DNA of 64,000 bases. It comes from Nymphaea colorata (taxonomy: Eukaryota > Streptophyta > Magnoliopsida > Nymphaeales > Nymphaeaceae). The notes beneath the pieces are model-generated. The model was not told where the DNA came from, did no database searches, and worked only from the letters and a program-made list of their open reading frames with translations. Positions within the stretch are counted from its first letter, which is position 1; the number at the start of each line of letters is the position of its first letter. Shown piece after piece: positions 1 to 12,960 of this stretch. The stretch is from assembly GCF_008831285.2 (NCBI RefSeq), contig NC_045141.1, positions 19,774,848-19,838,847 on the forward strand, in the 5' to 3' direction. The translations under genes and the position numbers were made by a program.

Positions 1-614
1 CAGGTTAAGTTCCTTTGGATTGTAGTGTATGACTTGGAAGATTAAAAATCATTGAAATTTTTCTTCTTTCATTAAAACTTTTGGCTCTGCCCTCGAAACA
101 TTCTCTGTAAATACATTACCTGGCACATACATATGCAGAGAAGAGTTATTCATTTTCTGGATATCCAAATATCTGGACAATCACAACATCCAAATGTCCT
201 CCACAAGTTCGTTTTGGAGAAGGGCGGTGTGACTTGTGAGACGTATGACAACTCTGAAAAGATACAACATGAAGCCGAGACGCCCACCCACTTGAGTCAC
301 CACAGTTAAGCAGGCATCTTTATACAATGTGATGATGCTTCCTTTCGGCTGCATCTTTTGCTATGGAGCCCAATGACCATCTCCCATATGCTCAACAAAA
401 TTTGAAGCATAAACCTTCCACTTGGCCATTATTTTTACAAACTGAATGAGAGCTGTTTCACATTGCACTTGTAAGGAGTAAGGGCCTGCTTGTTTCACAG
501 ATCTTCTAGCCTGAACAGGCCATTTCGTCAAGTAAATGATAAATTTTCTGGGTTGCACATAACATACAGCAAATAAACGGGACCTAAGAAAACAAAAAAT
601 TCCGACATGCATTT
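1..614. other. 3' flank of the glycosyltransferase gene, no gene recognised
   Basis: No coding region, RNA gene or recognisable repeat can be supported here. The short open frames lack family resemblance and splice-site support. The right end presumably holds the 3' untranslated region of the minus-strand glycosyltransferase, which stops at 617-615. Confidence 0.6.
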
Positions 615-3600
615 TTACATCATTTCAAGTGCCTGCATGCACCCCAATTGCTTCAACGATCCGCTGCAAAGAAATCGCCTCGCCCACTTCTTTTTATCAT
701 CCAGCCCAGCTAAATGCACCATGAAATCTCCATCCGAGAAAGCACCTGAAACCACCAAAGCATGCCTGAGTACTCGCCGGAAACCAGCCAAAGAGCTAAC
801 CCATCAAGTGCCAAGAAGCAAATGCCCTTATTCTTACCTCGCCAAGTGGTTTTGGGGGCGGTGATCAGCCGGAAAGTGGATTTGAGGGAAGGGATCCAAG
901 GGTAGGAGTTGAAGAGGCACTGCATCCTTGCGATCCTGACATGGTCCCGGAACTGCTCCGGCGGCAAGCTGCCCACCAAGTGTTTGAGGGCATCGTTGTC
1001 GCCGCTCTTGGTCGATCCGACTTGCCGGATTATAAAGGACGTCTGGTTCCACCAGGTGTCGAGGAAAGCTTGGCTCCACGACGAGTTTCTCATGAAGAAC
1101 ATTCCTGTATTCATATGCCCCGAAAGGCGAAAATCCAAACAAGTTGAGGCAGTTGCTGAATTAGATGGAGATGGAATCCACCGTTTGGTTAACAACATCT
1201 TGAGAAAAAGGACCTCTAATACTCCGGACGCTGAAGTGAACCGCCCCACCCAAAGAGGTTTCTACCAATTGCTACCTTTATCAGATTAAGGAGTACACCA
1301 ACATAATAATAATAATAATGACAATAATTAATAATTTTAAATTTTTATTTAAAATAATTAAAATAGTCAATACAAAGCATTTTTAGCTGATTGGTCCCCT
1401 TTTTTTTCTAGGAACATAGTGATACGCCTCAGGGGTTATAGGATCCATCGCCCAATTCTGTAAGTCTTGATTTCCATCTGATGGGTATCCTGTTACAGCC
1501 TTTGAAAAGAAAAAAAAAATTGAACTTCTAAATTGATTTTTCAACTTAGTCTCCACCTTTTAATTGATGCTAGATATATAGGGTTCTGGTAGCTAATATA
1601 TATATATATATATATATATGACAAGAGTAAGAATCTGTTTACAAAAGTTCATTATTATATTAATGGTTGTTTAATAGTCTGCAAACTCTGTGTGCATTAA
1701 TATAATAATGAACTTTTGTAAACAGATTCTTACTCTTGTCATACAGCTAATATTGGACTTACTACAGTTCGTAGCCGCCGTCACGTGATGAAGCACCTTT
1801 ATAAGATCAGGATTACTTTAGATATTAGTAAAATATTCTTTTCCCTTCTTTTTTATGGAAAATTCTTGCTTTTTCTTGTTCAAAGTCACGTTTATGCACA
1901 TAGTGCACTATCAGCCTAAACGAAAACGACGAGAGGAGCCAAACCTGCTTCGACGGCTGATTCAGCCGCTCTCTGCCTCGTTTTTAACAAAACAATATTA
2001 GAAATTGTGAAGTTTCAGGGGCATCTGATAGCCTCGTGTATGGGATTGAGGTCATTGAGAACTTTAGATCGGCAGATCTAAAGTTAGACTCCGTCCTCAT
2101 CCACCCTCAAGTCTGAGAATTTGGCTATAAACTAAGTATGATCTTAAACTACCTTTTTCACGTGATGGTAAAATTTGTTCTTTGTTTATACAACATGACC
2201 TATATCAAAAAGGATCTTAGATCAGTCTCGGATCTCATATCAAACACACCCTTAAATAAAAAAAAGAAAAATCTTTCCAAGCTTACGGATCATTCAGAAG
2301 AAAAATATATGGAAACCCTGATACCGACATTAATATAAAAACCAGCAGCTACATTTTTCCAAGCTGTCGTACTTCTTCGAGTCATTCATTCATGCGGGTC
2401 CCTGAGCAGCTGGGATATACTTATGAAAGTATATTGTCAATTAAATAAAAGATTCAGATAACTAAACACGAAGACGAAACCTACCGACTCTCAACCAATT
2501 TTTTTAGTACTTACAATTCTCTCCTACCATGTAGAACTATTGTGGGCAATGAAAAGTAGGCATATTATAAAGGGATATTACTTGTCACACTGCGTATTGC
2601 ATTAATTGCTAACGCCATACTTGGCTAAGAACACACTCAACGGCAAATATCAGAACTCTTATTAAATGCCCATGATAACAACTCCCTCTTAAGGCCTGTT
2701 GTGGCTCTACCAGTCTAGCTACAATATTCAAACCAAATTAAGCACATGACAGGAGCTGCCGGTCAGTCGCTTTAATTTTTTTTTTGTACTTCGGTTAAAA
2801 ATTTCCCTTCCGAATCACATTTTTCAAAACTAAGATGAATCACAGGAGTAAGCATTTTTTTAAGTTTTGAGTCTTGGAGAAGGGGAAAGAAATCCACAAA
2901 AATCCCCATTGTTCAAGGTCTCCTCCCATGGGGGAGCGTGCTATATTAATATATTTCATTTTTGGTGAAAAAAAAGCACATAATAAAAAGGATATCATCT
3001 TTATCGTCAAGAATATTTGATCCTACTGTCTATCAAAAGCCGAACATCCATGGAAAGCCAAATCTCTTACTCTTCTTCCATCTTCAAACTACCAGGCCTG
3101 CTTTAAATGACTTAAATTTTTTCATTTAACAGAGACAGGAGACGCTAGAATGCAATGGCCTCGTCTAAATGTATATGTCAACTGCGTTTTTCATGAACCC
3201 AAGTGCACGAACGTAATCAAGTAGATCATGGCTCATGTGTTGTCAGGTAAAGATAGCTTACCCAAGAAGTATGATTAATATCAACTTGACTTTAAGAAGG
3301 CGCTTTCAAGGTGGCGTCATCTGATCTATTGAATTATAAGTTTTTTTTTCACGGATTGCATACATTATGACACACATTCCTACGCAAACTAGATCGAATA
3401 CAACTCCGGAAAAATCCTTACTTTCAGAATTCTCTCTCTCATCACCCCTATTTTTATGAAACGTAGTTTCATAGGACCAAAAGAAAAAGAAAAAAAGATG
3501 AATAAAGAAGCGAAAGTAATTAGCTTTTGTCAACATCTAATTTCAGCACACACTCACAAACACCCAGTTAAACCACATTGTTTTAGCTGATCTTCGCGAA

Positions 3601-5890
3601 GGTAACTGTAAAATGGTTAACGGACAAAATTGGTACTACGGGAAAATAATTGTTTACCTGCGTTAACTCCATTGACGTCCGTGGTTAAAATTAAGTCCGG
3701 AAAGCTTTGAGCATGACCAATATCTCCAATTGCATCTGCCAACACTTCTTCCTGAATTTCAATTAAAGTTGGCAAACATAATCAGCTGCTAAGCAAAGTT
3801 CACATGCAGCCTGAATATTAAATCTTAAGTTCTTAACATCCTTCAATTCAAGGCTCTCCAGTCCAAATCTGCTAGTCAGGTGGTGGAGATCTCAACTTAC
3901 TGTTATCCAGACCATCCACAATAATAATTTCCTTTTTTTTTAACAGCAGTTTGTCAGCCAACTGCAGGTGTCGAAAACTTTTTAAAGAATAAGCAAACTA
4001 TATTAAAAACAAACAGACTATAAATGAATTAGGACCTACACATGGAGACCACATAATTTTCCAAACCATAGTTTTAAAAAGAATCTGCAGGCACCACCAT
4101 CCATTTTTATGATATAGCCACCATTATAAGCATTCATGATCTATACTTTTAGCCCTGCAACTGCTGGTAAAGAGGGGAAGATTCCTCAGGAAACGTGATT
4201 TGATAGATAAGCATTACCTACCATTACAGGAGGTGAACAGGCAGCAAGAGTGAGTTGTGATAAATCAAGCATATTCAGGGCATTCCTTTCAAAGAACCAG
4301 TACACTGCATTTTATAGCCTCGGATCTTAGATTGAGATCCGCGCTGCTGTAAACAAACACTGGATTTCGGATCTCAAATGACTTCGGATCTTACATCCGG
4401 TTTGAGCCACATTTTAGAGGTGGGCCTTATATGTACAATTTAATACACAATTCAGTATAATAATTTGATATACCCACTACAGCGACCAAATGGAAAACGA
4501 ACGTGGTTCGGGTAGTCGGGAAGAGGAGAAGGTAAAGTTTGGTCCCATTCCTGTGACCATTGTTTGGTACCAAAGCAAAAGCAAAGAGAAGTACACAAAG
4601 CTCTTAAATGGTTCAAACTGGAATTCTACACAAGGCTCTGGTTGGGAGGTAGCAGTTGGAAAAAGTTCAAAAGAAGAAGCTGCCAAATTCCGGTAGCTGC
4701 CACCCGCAGGAGATGAAAACTACCAAACTTACAAGTACACAAGGGAGAGGCCCCACTTCTCTTTTACAAAAGACAGAACCAGAAGCTCTGTAGTTGCTAT
4801 CTCCCAAACAACCCACTAGAAAGACTTTTCTCAGAAGGGGCTGCCACTTTCCCTTCAAATCTCAAGCTTGGTCGAAGGGTTTCAAGTTTAAAGGTTCAAT
4901 TTTCTTTCAAGTAGAATCCACGGCATGCTTTGGTGTTATATGGATGCTCAATAAATAAAAGAAAGTGAAAATTAAGCATGTTTTTGTGGTACCATTCATT
5001 CAATGTTAGGCGTGTTTCGATTCAACTCCATTGCCGACTTGATATAAAAATTCAGAGAGGGGAGAGAAGGGCTCTTACTATGGAGATGTCAAAGTTCGTC
5101 ACCAGCGAATCCTGAGTACTCATAAGCGCCGTATGGTCACAAAAAAGAAAAAGAAAAACCTCTAGATTAGTACAAAACAAGTTAACAACTAAAAGAAGAG
5201 CAGGATTTTTTTAAAAAAAATGTATCCCGGTCTTAAATTAATCTTTGAATGTAATTTTTAAAGATGTTTTTCTTTCAAGAAAACAACATGATTATCTTTA
5301 GAAAGCAGAAGAAAGAACGAGTTAATTGGATGACATTGAAAAATCTTTTTGAGTAACACAAACTGTCCATTGTAAGGAACGCTTTCGGAAAGAAGATCCA
5401 AAAAGAGGCGGCAAAAGCCAAGTAGAATACGATAAAAGGGAGAAGGAAAACTCACGGCGTCATTCCAGAAAACCCAGTCATATCTGTGTAAATGACGTTT
5501 GACGGCGAGAATTTTGCTCCAGCTGGGAGGCCTACTCCTGTCCACCTCCTCACTGGCGTCGATGAAGTCGTACCCTCGCGCCTCCGCGTACCTCTGCTTC
5601 CCGGGCGTCACCAGCTCCATCAGCCCTTGGAAATCGCGCGGACCCGCCTCCTCCCCCGACGCCGCCGAGCAGCTCACCATCGCGATCCTCGCCCGCTCCC
5701 ATCCCGGGAGCCCGCCCGGGTTCCCGCCGGACCCGCATCTCCGGCCGAGCACGTTGGCTCGCCGGAGAACCAGCCCCGCGCAGACGGCGATCAATCCCAG
5801 CGCCAGCGAGAGGGCCCACAGCGCATACACGCCTGATCGCCGGAGCTGCTGCGTCCTGCGCAGCTGTCCCCCGGCGAAGCGGCGGACCAT
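615..5890 (-). CDS. GT34-like (GMA12/MNN10 family) type II membrane glycosyltransferase, five exons
   Basis: Transcript-order exons: 5890-5456, 5111-5079, 3751-3658, 1104-838, 745-615, giving 319 residues. The start is the first ATG after an in-frame TAA upstream. A basic N-terminus is followed by one membrane span (about residues 21-42), the layout of a Golgi type II enzyme. Family motifs run in order: SCSAASGEE, LMELVTPGKQRYAEARGYDF, RPPSWSKILAVK, DWVFWNDA, then DSLVTN, DLILTTDVNGVNAG, FLDTWWNQTSF, STKSGDNDALKHL, MQCLFNSYPW and DGDFMVHLAGLDDKK. The metal-binding DxD (D144-A145-D146) is split across the exon 1/2 junction and completed by a 33-nt microexon. By family it should transfer a sugar from a nucleotide-sugar donor in the Golgi; donor and acceptor are unknown. 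After the conserved DDKKKW the C-terminal tail looks frameshifted (see findings). Every junction has GT-AG borders on the minus strand and matching phase. Confidence 0.9.
1617..1743. repeat. Perfect 49-bp inverted repeat (hairpin) in an intron
   Basis: Arms at 1617-1665 and 1695-1743 are perfect reverse complements over 49 bp, separated by a 29-nt loop. A (TA)n run lies directly left. The structure sits in intron 3 (1105-3657) of the glycosyltransferase. It could be a small fold-back or MITE-type element, or a hairpin RNA precursor. No target-site duplication is obvious. Confidence 0.9.
4314..4410. repeat. Short degenerate repeat with GGATCT motifs
   Basis: The stretch carries several copies of TCGGATCT and its complement in both orientations. 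Similar motifs appear near 2050-2240 and 26600-26690, suggesting remnants of one small dispersed element family. It lies in intron 2 of the glycosyltransferase. Confidence 0.4.
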
Positions 5891-5961
5891 TCCCAATTCT
5901 CCGGCTGTTGCAGATTAAGTGATACACCAGTACTCCAATCGTCGCGCCCAGAGGGGAAAGG

Positions 5962-5989
5962 AGGAGAGAGAGAGAGAGAGAGAGAGAGA
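5962..5989. repeat. (GA)n microsatellite in the glycosyltransferase 5' leader region
   Basis: A run of about 13 GA units lies roughly 70 bp upstream of the minus-strand ATG at 5890. On the transcript strand it reads as a CT run, common in plant 5' leaders. Confidence 0.85.
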
Positions 5990-6239
5990 TTCCCGTAGGA
6001 TGGCGGTGGCCAGGGTCAAGCGGCGTGAGGAGGAACACGGAGATAACACTTTCCGTGTGCTCCCTTTAATATGGAACAGACGCAAATCACCAACTTGTGC
6101 CGCACTTGCCGTTGCGAATATTGCATTTACATATAGCCACTCAACGTTTAAAATTTACACTTTGCTGTTTAAGTTTGTCTATAATTCACAAGTACTCGCT
6201 TTCACTAGACTCTTCTCAAATTAAGACTCAGTTAAGTGG

Positions 6240-6440
6240 AGGTAGGGGTGAACAACTACTCGTTAAAGCTCGACTCGTGAACGAGTTCGAGCCGAGTCAT
6301 TTGCTTAATGAGTTGAGTTCAAGTTTATGAATCGACTCGTTCAAATAATCGAGTTGAGTTTGAGCTCAATACGTTATTGTTGAGTCGAGCTCGAGCCTTA
6401 ATTGAATATGTCGAGTTTTAATCAAGTCGATATATTCGAA
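6240..6440. repeat. Dispersed repeat rich in GAGTCGAGCTCGAG-type motifs
   Basis: Many short inverted and direct copies of TCGAGTT, GAGCTCGAG and ACTCGTTCAA occur within 200 bp. This texture is typical of a degenerate plant repeat. No terminal repeats or target-site duplication were identified, so the class is unknown. Confidence 0.5.
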
Positions 6441-7805
6441 TGCATTATGAGTTTTTTCAGTATCGTTAAGAGTGAGGGCACTCTATCGAGCTAAGACAGC
6501 CTAACGCTCACATTGGCCCCAATACAATTCAAAGACTTTTGGACAGTGGGTTGTTAACCTCTTGTTCACTTAAAATGATAGGTATATGAACCTTTCGCTT
6601 ACTATTCTTATTACTTAGAACAACAAATTTATTAACCATTTACTTGTTTGTTCATATGTATTATTTGCTTAGGAAATATGAATCAATCATTTTGGTTGGG
6701 GCTCAATTTCCTATTTTCTAAATGTAGTTTTCTCTGTCTTGAAAGTAGTGCTAATGGACAAGCTTGCCAACACATTTGAAGCAGACAAGGCGATTGTGAT
6801 TGATGAGCGAAATTCGTGTGATCTCTTTCACAGGTTTCATATCATTGAAGGGCACTTAGAGAATTAGATTTCGAGGTTACTTTTTGAAGAAAAATGGAAT
6901 GGCTACCAATAATATGTGTGCATCTGAACCTCCATTTTTTGACCCTTCAAATATATGAGATTGTGACCCAAGTTGCAAGATTTAGCTAAGGCGTGTTCCC
7001 ATTGATATATGAATATACACATCAATAGGAATTTAGAATCAACGGCTCAAAATTGATTAAAAAAAAAAACTAGAGAACTATAAAGTATAGTCATTGAAGC
7101 AGGACTATTGGCCTTATTGATGCATCCTCTGGAAGAGATCAGTTTATCCTTTGGAAGAGATCAGTTTATGCTTTGGTCTTCTTGATTTATGGCTTGGATT
7201 TGTACGACGACGGACCTGCCCAGTAGCAAAGCTTCCTTGCGGCTTGTGTGAGCAATTTTATTATGATAATGCTCGACTCAAGCCTCTGGTGCTTACACTA
7301 GACTTAGGTCATTGCTTTGTAGTCCAACATGCACTTAAGTCATTGCAATAATAAGATAGTTGAGTATTTCTCAACTAAAATTTCTGGCTTGGTCACTTAG
7401 GACTTGACCCCACTCTTCAATTTTTTTTAAAAAATTATATCTAAACTTTAGAAAATTTAACTTGTTTTATATAAAAACATTGAAAAATGATATTTCAACC
7501 CTAGTTAAAATTTAAAAACTTTAATTAAGAATTTTTTTTAGCACCGCTCGTGTTTGGCTGAACAGCGAGCATGACGGTGACCTAGCCGTTGCTAGGCAGC
7601 AAGGCCCAATGGTTAGTCTCTCTGCGGCGAAGTTCACCATTTGACTGATTATTTTTAATATTTTGTTATGCGAAGCAGTTGCTTGGGAAACACAAGGAAA
7701 AGTCGAACCGTGTGTGTTGTGTTATTCACTCGCTTGTTGAGTTGTCGCTTGCAATTTTTTTCTTTTCTTTAATGGTTTATTCTGGAGGGCTTCTCGAACT
7801 ACGGC

Positions 7806-8786
7806 TCTGACTTGCACGAACAACTTGGGGGCAAGTTGAACGGTTCGAATATTTATTTACGGGTGGTAAATCTAGAAGAAGAAGATTTGAATTTTGCTTT
7901 TGATCACTTTTAAAGTGGCAAATAAAGCACGAAAAATCCTTGCATTGAATGTATTGAATTTGAAAAAGATACGCAAGGTTCTTGTAACAGTGTTTTAAAA
8001 AAAAAAGTTTCCGTATTTGCTGTATTAAACCATCATACTCCTTATGTTTCCTGTTTTGTTTATATTTATGCTTGGTTTTTTTGAGCCATAGTTATGAATT
8101 ACCTAAGAACTTGGGGCAAGTTTTAATTGGCTGAATAGTTAATCTGGAAGAAGAAGATTTGAGTTTTCGGTTGGACCATTTCATATCCTGAGAATCCTCG
8201 TATTGAATCCGTCAAGCTTGAAGAAGATGCACAAGATTTTGTACCGTGTTTGAATGACCCTGGTAAAGTGACCAAACTTGCTGCTGCTGGTCTATTTGGA
8301 AAAGGAAATCAAGGGTCCCCAAGGGACATGGTAGAGTTGGTTGGATAGGCAGTGCGTTGAAGGGATGTCATCAGTTTGATTTTCATGAGTGCCACTTTTT
8401 TAAGTCGTAAATGGTGGGATTATGACATTCTTTAATGGGTGTACCGTATCCGACCCAGGTCCTGATACAACCAAGGATCTAGGGGCAGAATGAAAACGAG
8501 GAGCTTTCACGCCTTTTTGTCAGATAGTGGGTTGTTAATCTCTTGCTCACCAAAAAAAAAAAAAAAAATCAAGTACACCCAATATTTGGGCTTCGTCTTC
8601 ATTGTTTCCATTGTCAAACTAGTAGTAGAAGTTCTAAATTATTTTCAGCAGAAGTTCTAAATTTTCAGTTGGACACTATTAGAGTGAACAAAAAAACATA
8701 ACTATCTCTACATTGTTTGTGTTAAACTTGAAAATGATATGCAAGACTTTTGTAACGATGTCTGAACGACTCTTGTACAATGCTCA
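7806..8786 (+). repeat. Three degenerate direct repeats
   Basis: Segments starting near 7806, 8110 and 8625 share the same order of blocks: CTTGGGGCAAGTT (first two), AGAAGAAGATTTGA, TTGAATTTGAAAAAGAT and variants, then a block ending in CTTGTAACAGTGT or similar. They look like old tandem copies of one non-coding unit of roughly 300-400 bp. Confidence 0.55.
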
Positions 8787-9439
8787 CTTGTATACTGCAT
8801 TGACGCTAATTAGTACATTGACAATAAATTAAATTTTCATTTAAAACTTTAAACAACACATTTTTTTTGAAAAAAACATTAAAAACGAAAAAAACATGTT
8901 TTTAACGTGTTTTTTTATATTTTTTTCATTTTCTATTTTTTATTTGTTTCTGACCTACTTATCTTTTGATGTTTGTATTATTAGTATCTCATTTATTTTA
9001 TTTTTCCCTATTTTTAGTTTTTTTTTTAATTTTTAAAAAATTACCATATTTTTCCTTTTTTTTCAAGCTCACCCGCCGTATTATACAAAAAAAAAAACAT
9101 CGCCGTTTAAAACTCCAAAACGTTATTTGTGATTATGATACATATAAATCTGGTGACGATTATGGTCATCACGATGATTAGACCTCGACCTCCGCTTGCA
9201 GAGACAAGCCATGGCATGAGCGGGTTCTTGGAGTAAACAATATACATCTCTTTTCAAAACGGATATATACATATATATACACACACACACAAGAAATATT
9301 CATATTTTTAAATTTCAATAATATAGATACGAGGAAAAAAAATACTTGATACCTTGCCTTCACAATTAGCTTGTTTATGAAAGCAAATGACTTATGTTTA
9401 CGAATTTAGGACATATTTAGGGATATTAAGGGATTGAAC

Positions 9440-9860
9440 TCGGAGCAGATATCGGACTAAAAACTAAGATAGAAAAAAGCATTTGGTCGTTAAGAAAACA
9501 AATTCGATTTTTAAGAAGTAACATTCATTCGGTTTTAAACAAATATTCAATCATATTTGGATTTGGATTCAGTTTCAAATAAATATCTTATATTCAACAT
9601 CTGTACATTTTAAAAGTCATTCCTTAAAATATCATGATGTGGTTTGGATACTGCGTATCTAAAAGTCAGATTCAGATTTAGGTGCAAAAATAAAAGTCAT
9701 CCGATTGGATTTGGAATGCGTCTTTAAATTCAAATAAAAAAATTTGGATATGGTACAAGACTATTTGTCATTTGTATTTAAATCCAAATTTGAATTCCAA
9801 TAGATGAAGATCCGATAAATTGGATACGATAAATGGTACATTTGCTTTGATCTAACCCGT
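9440..9860. repeat. AT-rich dispersed repeat with GGATTTGGATTC motifs
   Basis: Text such as TTCGGTTTTAAA, AAATAAATATC and TTGGATTTGGATTC recurs at 17440-17640 and in weaker form at 12270-12500. The three regions look like diverged copies of one dispersed element family of unknown class. Confidence 0.5.
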
Positions 9861-10115
9861 GACATCCACACCTGGAAGCATTGTCGTCTTCAAACTAGTA
9901 TCTAACATAAATCGGCGATATGGCTTGGTTTGCATGGTCGGCTTCAGCCGATGAACATCAAGAAACAAGTCAGGAAGATAACTCAGGAATCCGATATTGA
10001 TGTCATAAAATGGTTAGCCTCCCTGAACTTTCATGTACATTTGATGTCACCTTGACAAAGGTTATATCCACCAAGCTAGAAATACTCTGTTTGGAACCTT
10101 GTTTATATATATACC

Positions 10116-10361
<246 letters not shown>

Positions 10362-10552
10362 ACATATATTATATATATAATAGAGTTTCTGATAGATATA
10401 TATCTAAGTATGTCGGTGTGTGTGTGCACGCATGTCAGGGTGTATAAATACCTATGTGTGTGTGTTTGTGGGCTGCATTATTTTTCACATCAATCCATAC
10501 AATATGGATTCTACATGTGTGCAAACTTGGATTTTACATGTGAAATAATAAA

Positions 10553-10556
<4 letters not shown>

Positions 10557-10600
<44 letters not shown>
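10557..10600. repeat. (AT)22 microsatellite
   Basis: An uninterrupted AT dinucleotide run 200 bp downstream of the larger compound tract. Confidence 0.95.
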
Positions 10601-10608
<8 letters not shown>

Positions 10609-10880
10609 TCTTATATTAAAGAGTTTAGAAGCAACCTCTGAGCTTTTTTAGCCAGCAAAACTCGGCTACAGTGTTTATCATGTAGAATTCATGCATTTGG
10701 TGACTTCTTATGCAAACATATAACACTTTGTATAAATTATTTCTCGGATCTACATTCTCCGGACTCATCGTGAACCAAACAGGTGAAGTTCCACTGGGAG
10801 ATATGCCAACCCTAATTCTAACTAGGTGTCCTTTTAGGCGTTGAAATGAACATCACACTGCAGATGCTTCAATGGGTTTG

Positions 10881-11125
10881 GTGCATAGTTGACAAATTTG
10901 TAATTTGGATTCGGATCGGCAGATGACCGGGTCACTGTGTCAGTGAGTTGATTCCGTCGAGTTTTAAAGTTACTTGAATCGAGCAAGTCAGGATGAGTCA
11001 GGGGCGAGACAAGCCAAGTGAAGTGAAGGGTGAGTTGCCCAACCTTGACTCATCGCCAAGTTTTCTAACGTCCGAACTGACCCAAACGATTCCCGAGTCA
11101 ACTCGGTGTGTAGCCAACTATGGTT
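10881..11125. mobile_element. Possible small element with CATAGTTG ends
   Basis: The left end reads GCATAGTTGACAAA. The right end reads TAGCCAACTATGGTTTG, whose complement contains CCATAGTTGGCTA. Between them are repeated GAGTCAGG and GAGTCAACTCGG motifs. This resembles a short non-autonomous terminal-inverted-repeat element, but no target-site duplication is clear. Confidence 0.3.
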
Positions 11126-11669
11126 TGGTGTAGTCAGGGGCGGAGCCAAGGTAATGCCATAAATTTGTCTAAGGGAGCTGAAGCATAGGCTTTTACCGAG
11201 AATTTTTTGATGGATAAGCAGATTTAATCGGATCTAATTTGTATGGGAAGAGAATTTTAAGCAGAAGGAACACGGACATGTTAGAAAAAAAATACCGAGG
11301 ATGAGATTTTTATCACGGGCTACAGAATTAGCGACACTGAATTTTTTAATGTGGAAAGTGAGATCCAAACTTCCAACCAGGAGTCACTCTGCTTCTAATG
11401 AGTGTGAGAGTTGCGGACTCGCGACTAAGTAGGTGGGCAGCGAGAATGTTGTTGAGTTTCAAAGAAATGGCGACATTCTGATGTCTAGATCTTGAAGTGC
11501 GTCTAAAACTTGCTGCCATTTTTGAAAAGCTAGCTGAAGCATCAAGAACTTTAGGAAACGTAAAAGCTGTCTGTCTCTCAAGGTCATATGACTAGACAGC
11601 TTTGCTATTTCGATTCCTCGAACCAGAAGTGTTGCCATTTGTAAGAACAGAATGATAGCTCCTCTGAAA

Positions 11670-11700
<31 letters not shown>

Positions 11701-12785
11701 CGAAGGAATCTGTGTGGCCGTCCGTCATCTGTCATCTTGCTCCTCTTGGACTCATGTGCGCGTCAATGGACGCATAAAGTGGAATATGCAAGCAAAAGTA
11801 GGAGCATGTGAAGTGTTCTACTGTCATGGCATTGGCTGCTTTCTTTGTCCTTCACAGGTGGAGCTTTCCGGCCATGGGAGATCTGTCCCTAAGGTTCACC
11901 GCCATTGGTGACACCCTGCTTTCACATCGATCAACTTCTTCTCCATCTGTCGGCAAGTTCTTTTAGGATGCTGCACTCAGCCTTCGTCGCCATTGATTCC
12001 CTGTCATCCGCTCTCTATCCTCTCAAAAAGAAGTGGAATCTCCAAAACTTTGTGGGTAATTCATTGGCAGATCATGTGATCTGTTCCCATAAGGATAATG
12101 TAGCTGTTGGCGCTAATGAGGAATCGATGGCAGATCCACCGAAGTACCTTCCTTGCTTCATGATTGGGGAGGATATGGGCCTTCCATTCGTGATAGCCAT
12201 GTCAATGTGGTATCGACTCGAACCATCTTATAAACTTTTCATGAATGTATATGAATGTCGAAAAATTGATCAAAATTCCCCATCTTCGAATGCAATGTCT
12301 GAATTTATTTTCTTTAAATTTGCCATCCAAATTCAATCTAATCCGAATCTGGACCATATGATGATATTTTACGAACGTACTTTTAAAATATATGGATATT
12401 GGATGATGATATTTATTTCAAAGTAAATCCGACTTTGATTTTTTTTAGTTGAAATTACCAAATCTGAATCTAAGTTCAAACAGACGTCATTTCTTAAATC
12501 ATGGGCTTTTTTTTTTTTTTCCATATTCAACTCTTTTTAGCATCTCTGCTCCATATCTAATTTTAGTTTGATCCATTGACATCCCTACCCAACCCACAGT
12601 ATTCTAGAAAGACTTCTTACATAAAAAAGTTGAGAATCCTTATGCCATGCATTGGCCAATTTTTCAGCCCATGCTCTGATTGTAACACAAAAAACTTTTT
12701 CCAAAGTTAAAGATACGGCTAAATTATGGAGAACTCCGGCCAAGGTGTCTTGACAAGCATAGTGTAGCTGGTCGCAAGGGCCCTG

Positions 12786-12960
12786 ACTCCGCCTCAAAAA
12801 AGAAACTTTAAAAAAATTACATGTAAATTTTTGAAAATTTTATTTGTCGTATATAAAAATTTTGAAAAATGATATTTCGGCCCATGTCAAAATTTAGAAA
12901 CTTTAATTCGGCCAACCTCATGAAACATTTTTGGCTCCACTCTGGCTGGTTGGACTCGTG
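12786..12960 (+). repeat. Dispersed repeat ending in TTTTTGGCTCCAC
   Basis: The stretch contains TTACATGTAAATTTTTGAAAA, an AATGATATTTCGGCCC block and a GGCTCCACTC end. A reverse-oriented copy lies at 33717-33903 and diverged same-strand copies at 34060-34200 and 7420-7560. A related GGGGCGGAGCCAAGG end is at 11140. It is a multi-copy element of unidentified class. Confidence 0.6.

Noticed and set aside
5492-6038. Long open frames on both strands across the GC-rich glycosyltransferase exon 1
   Set aside because: They are shadows of the real exon in other frames. Only the minus-strand frame ending at 5456 carries family motifs and joins the later exons.
11459-11728. 89-codon minus-strand open frame with a helical C-terminal half
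   Set aside because: The first part is a GA microsatellite translation and I recognise no family. No partner exons were found.
11905-12426. 173-codon plus-strand open frame
   Set aside because: No recognisable domain, no splice context, and its 3' third runs into an AT-rich dispersed repeat. It could be part of an unknown gene but cannot be supported.
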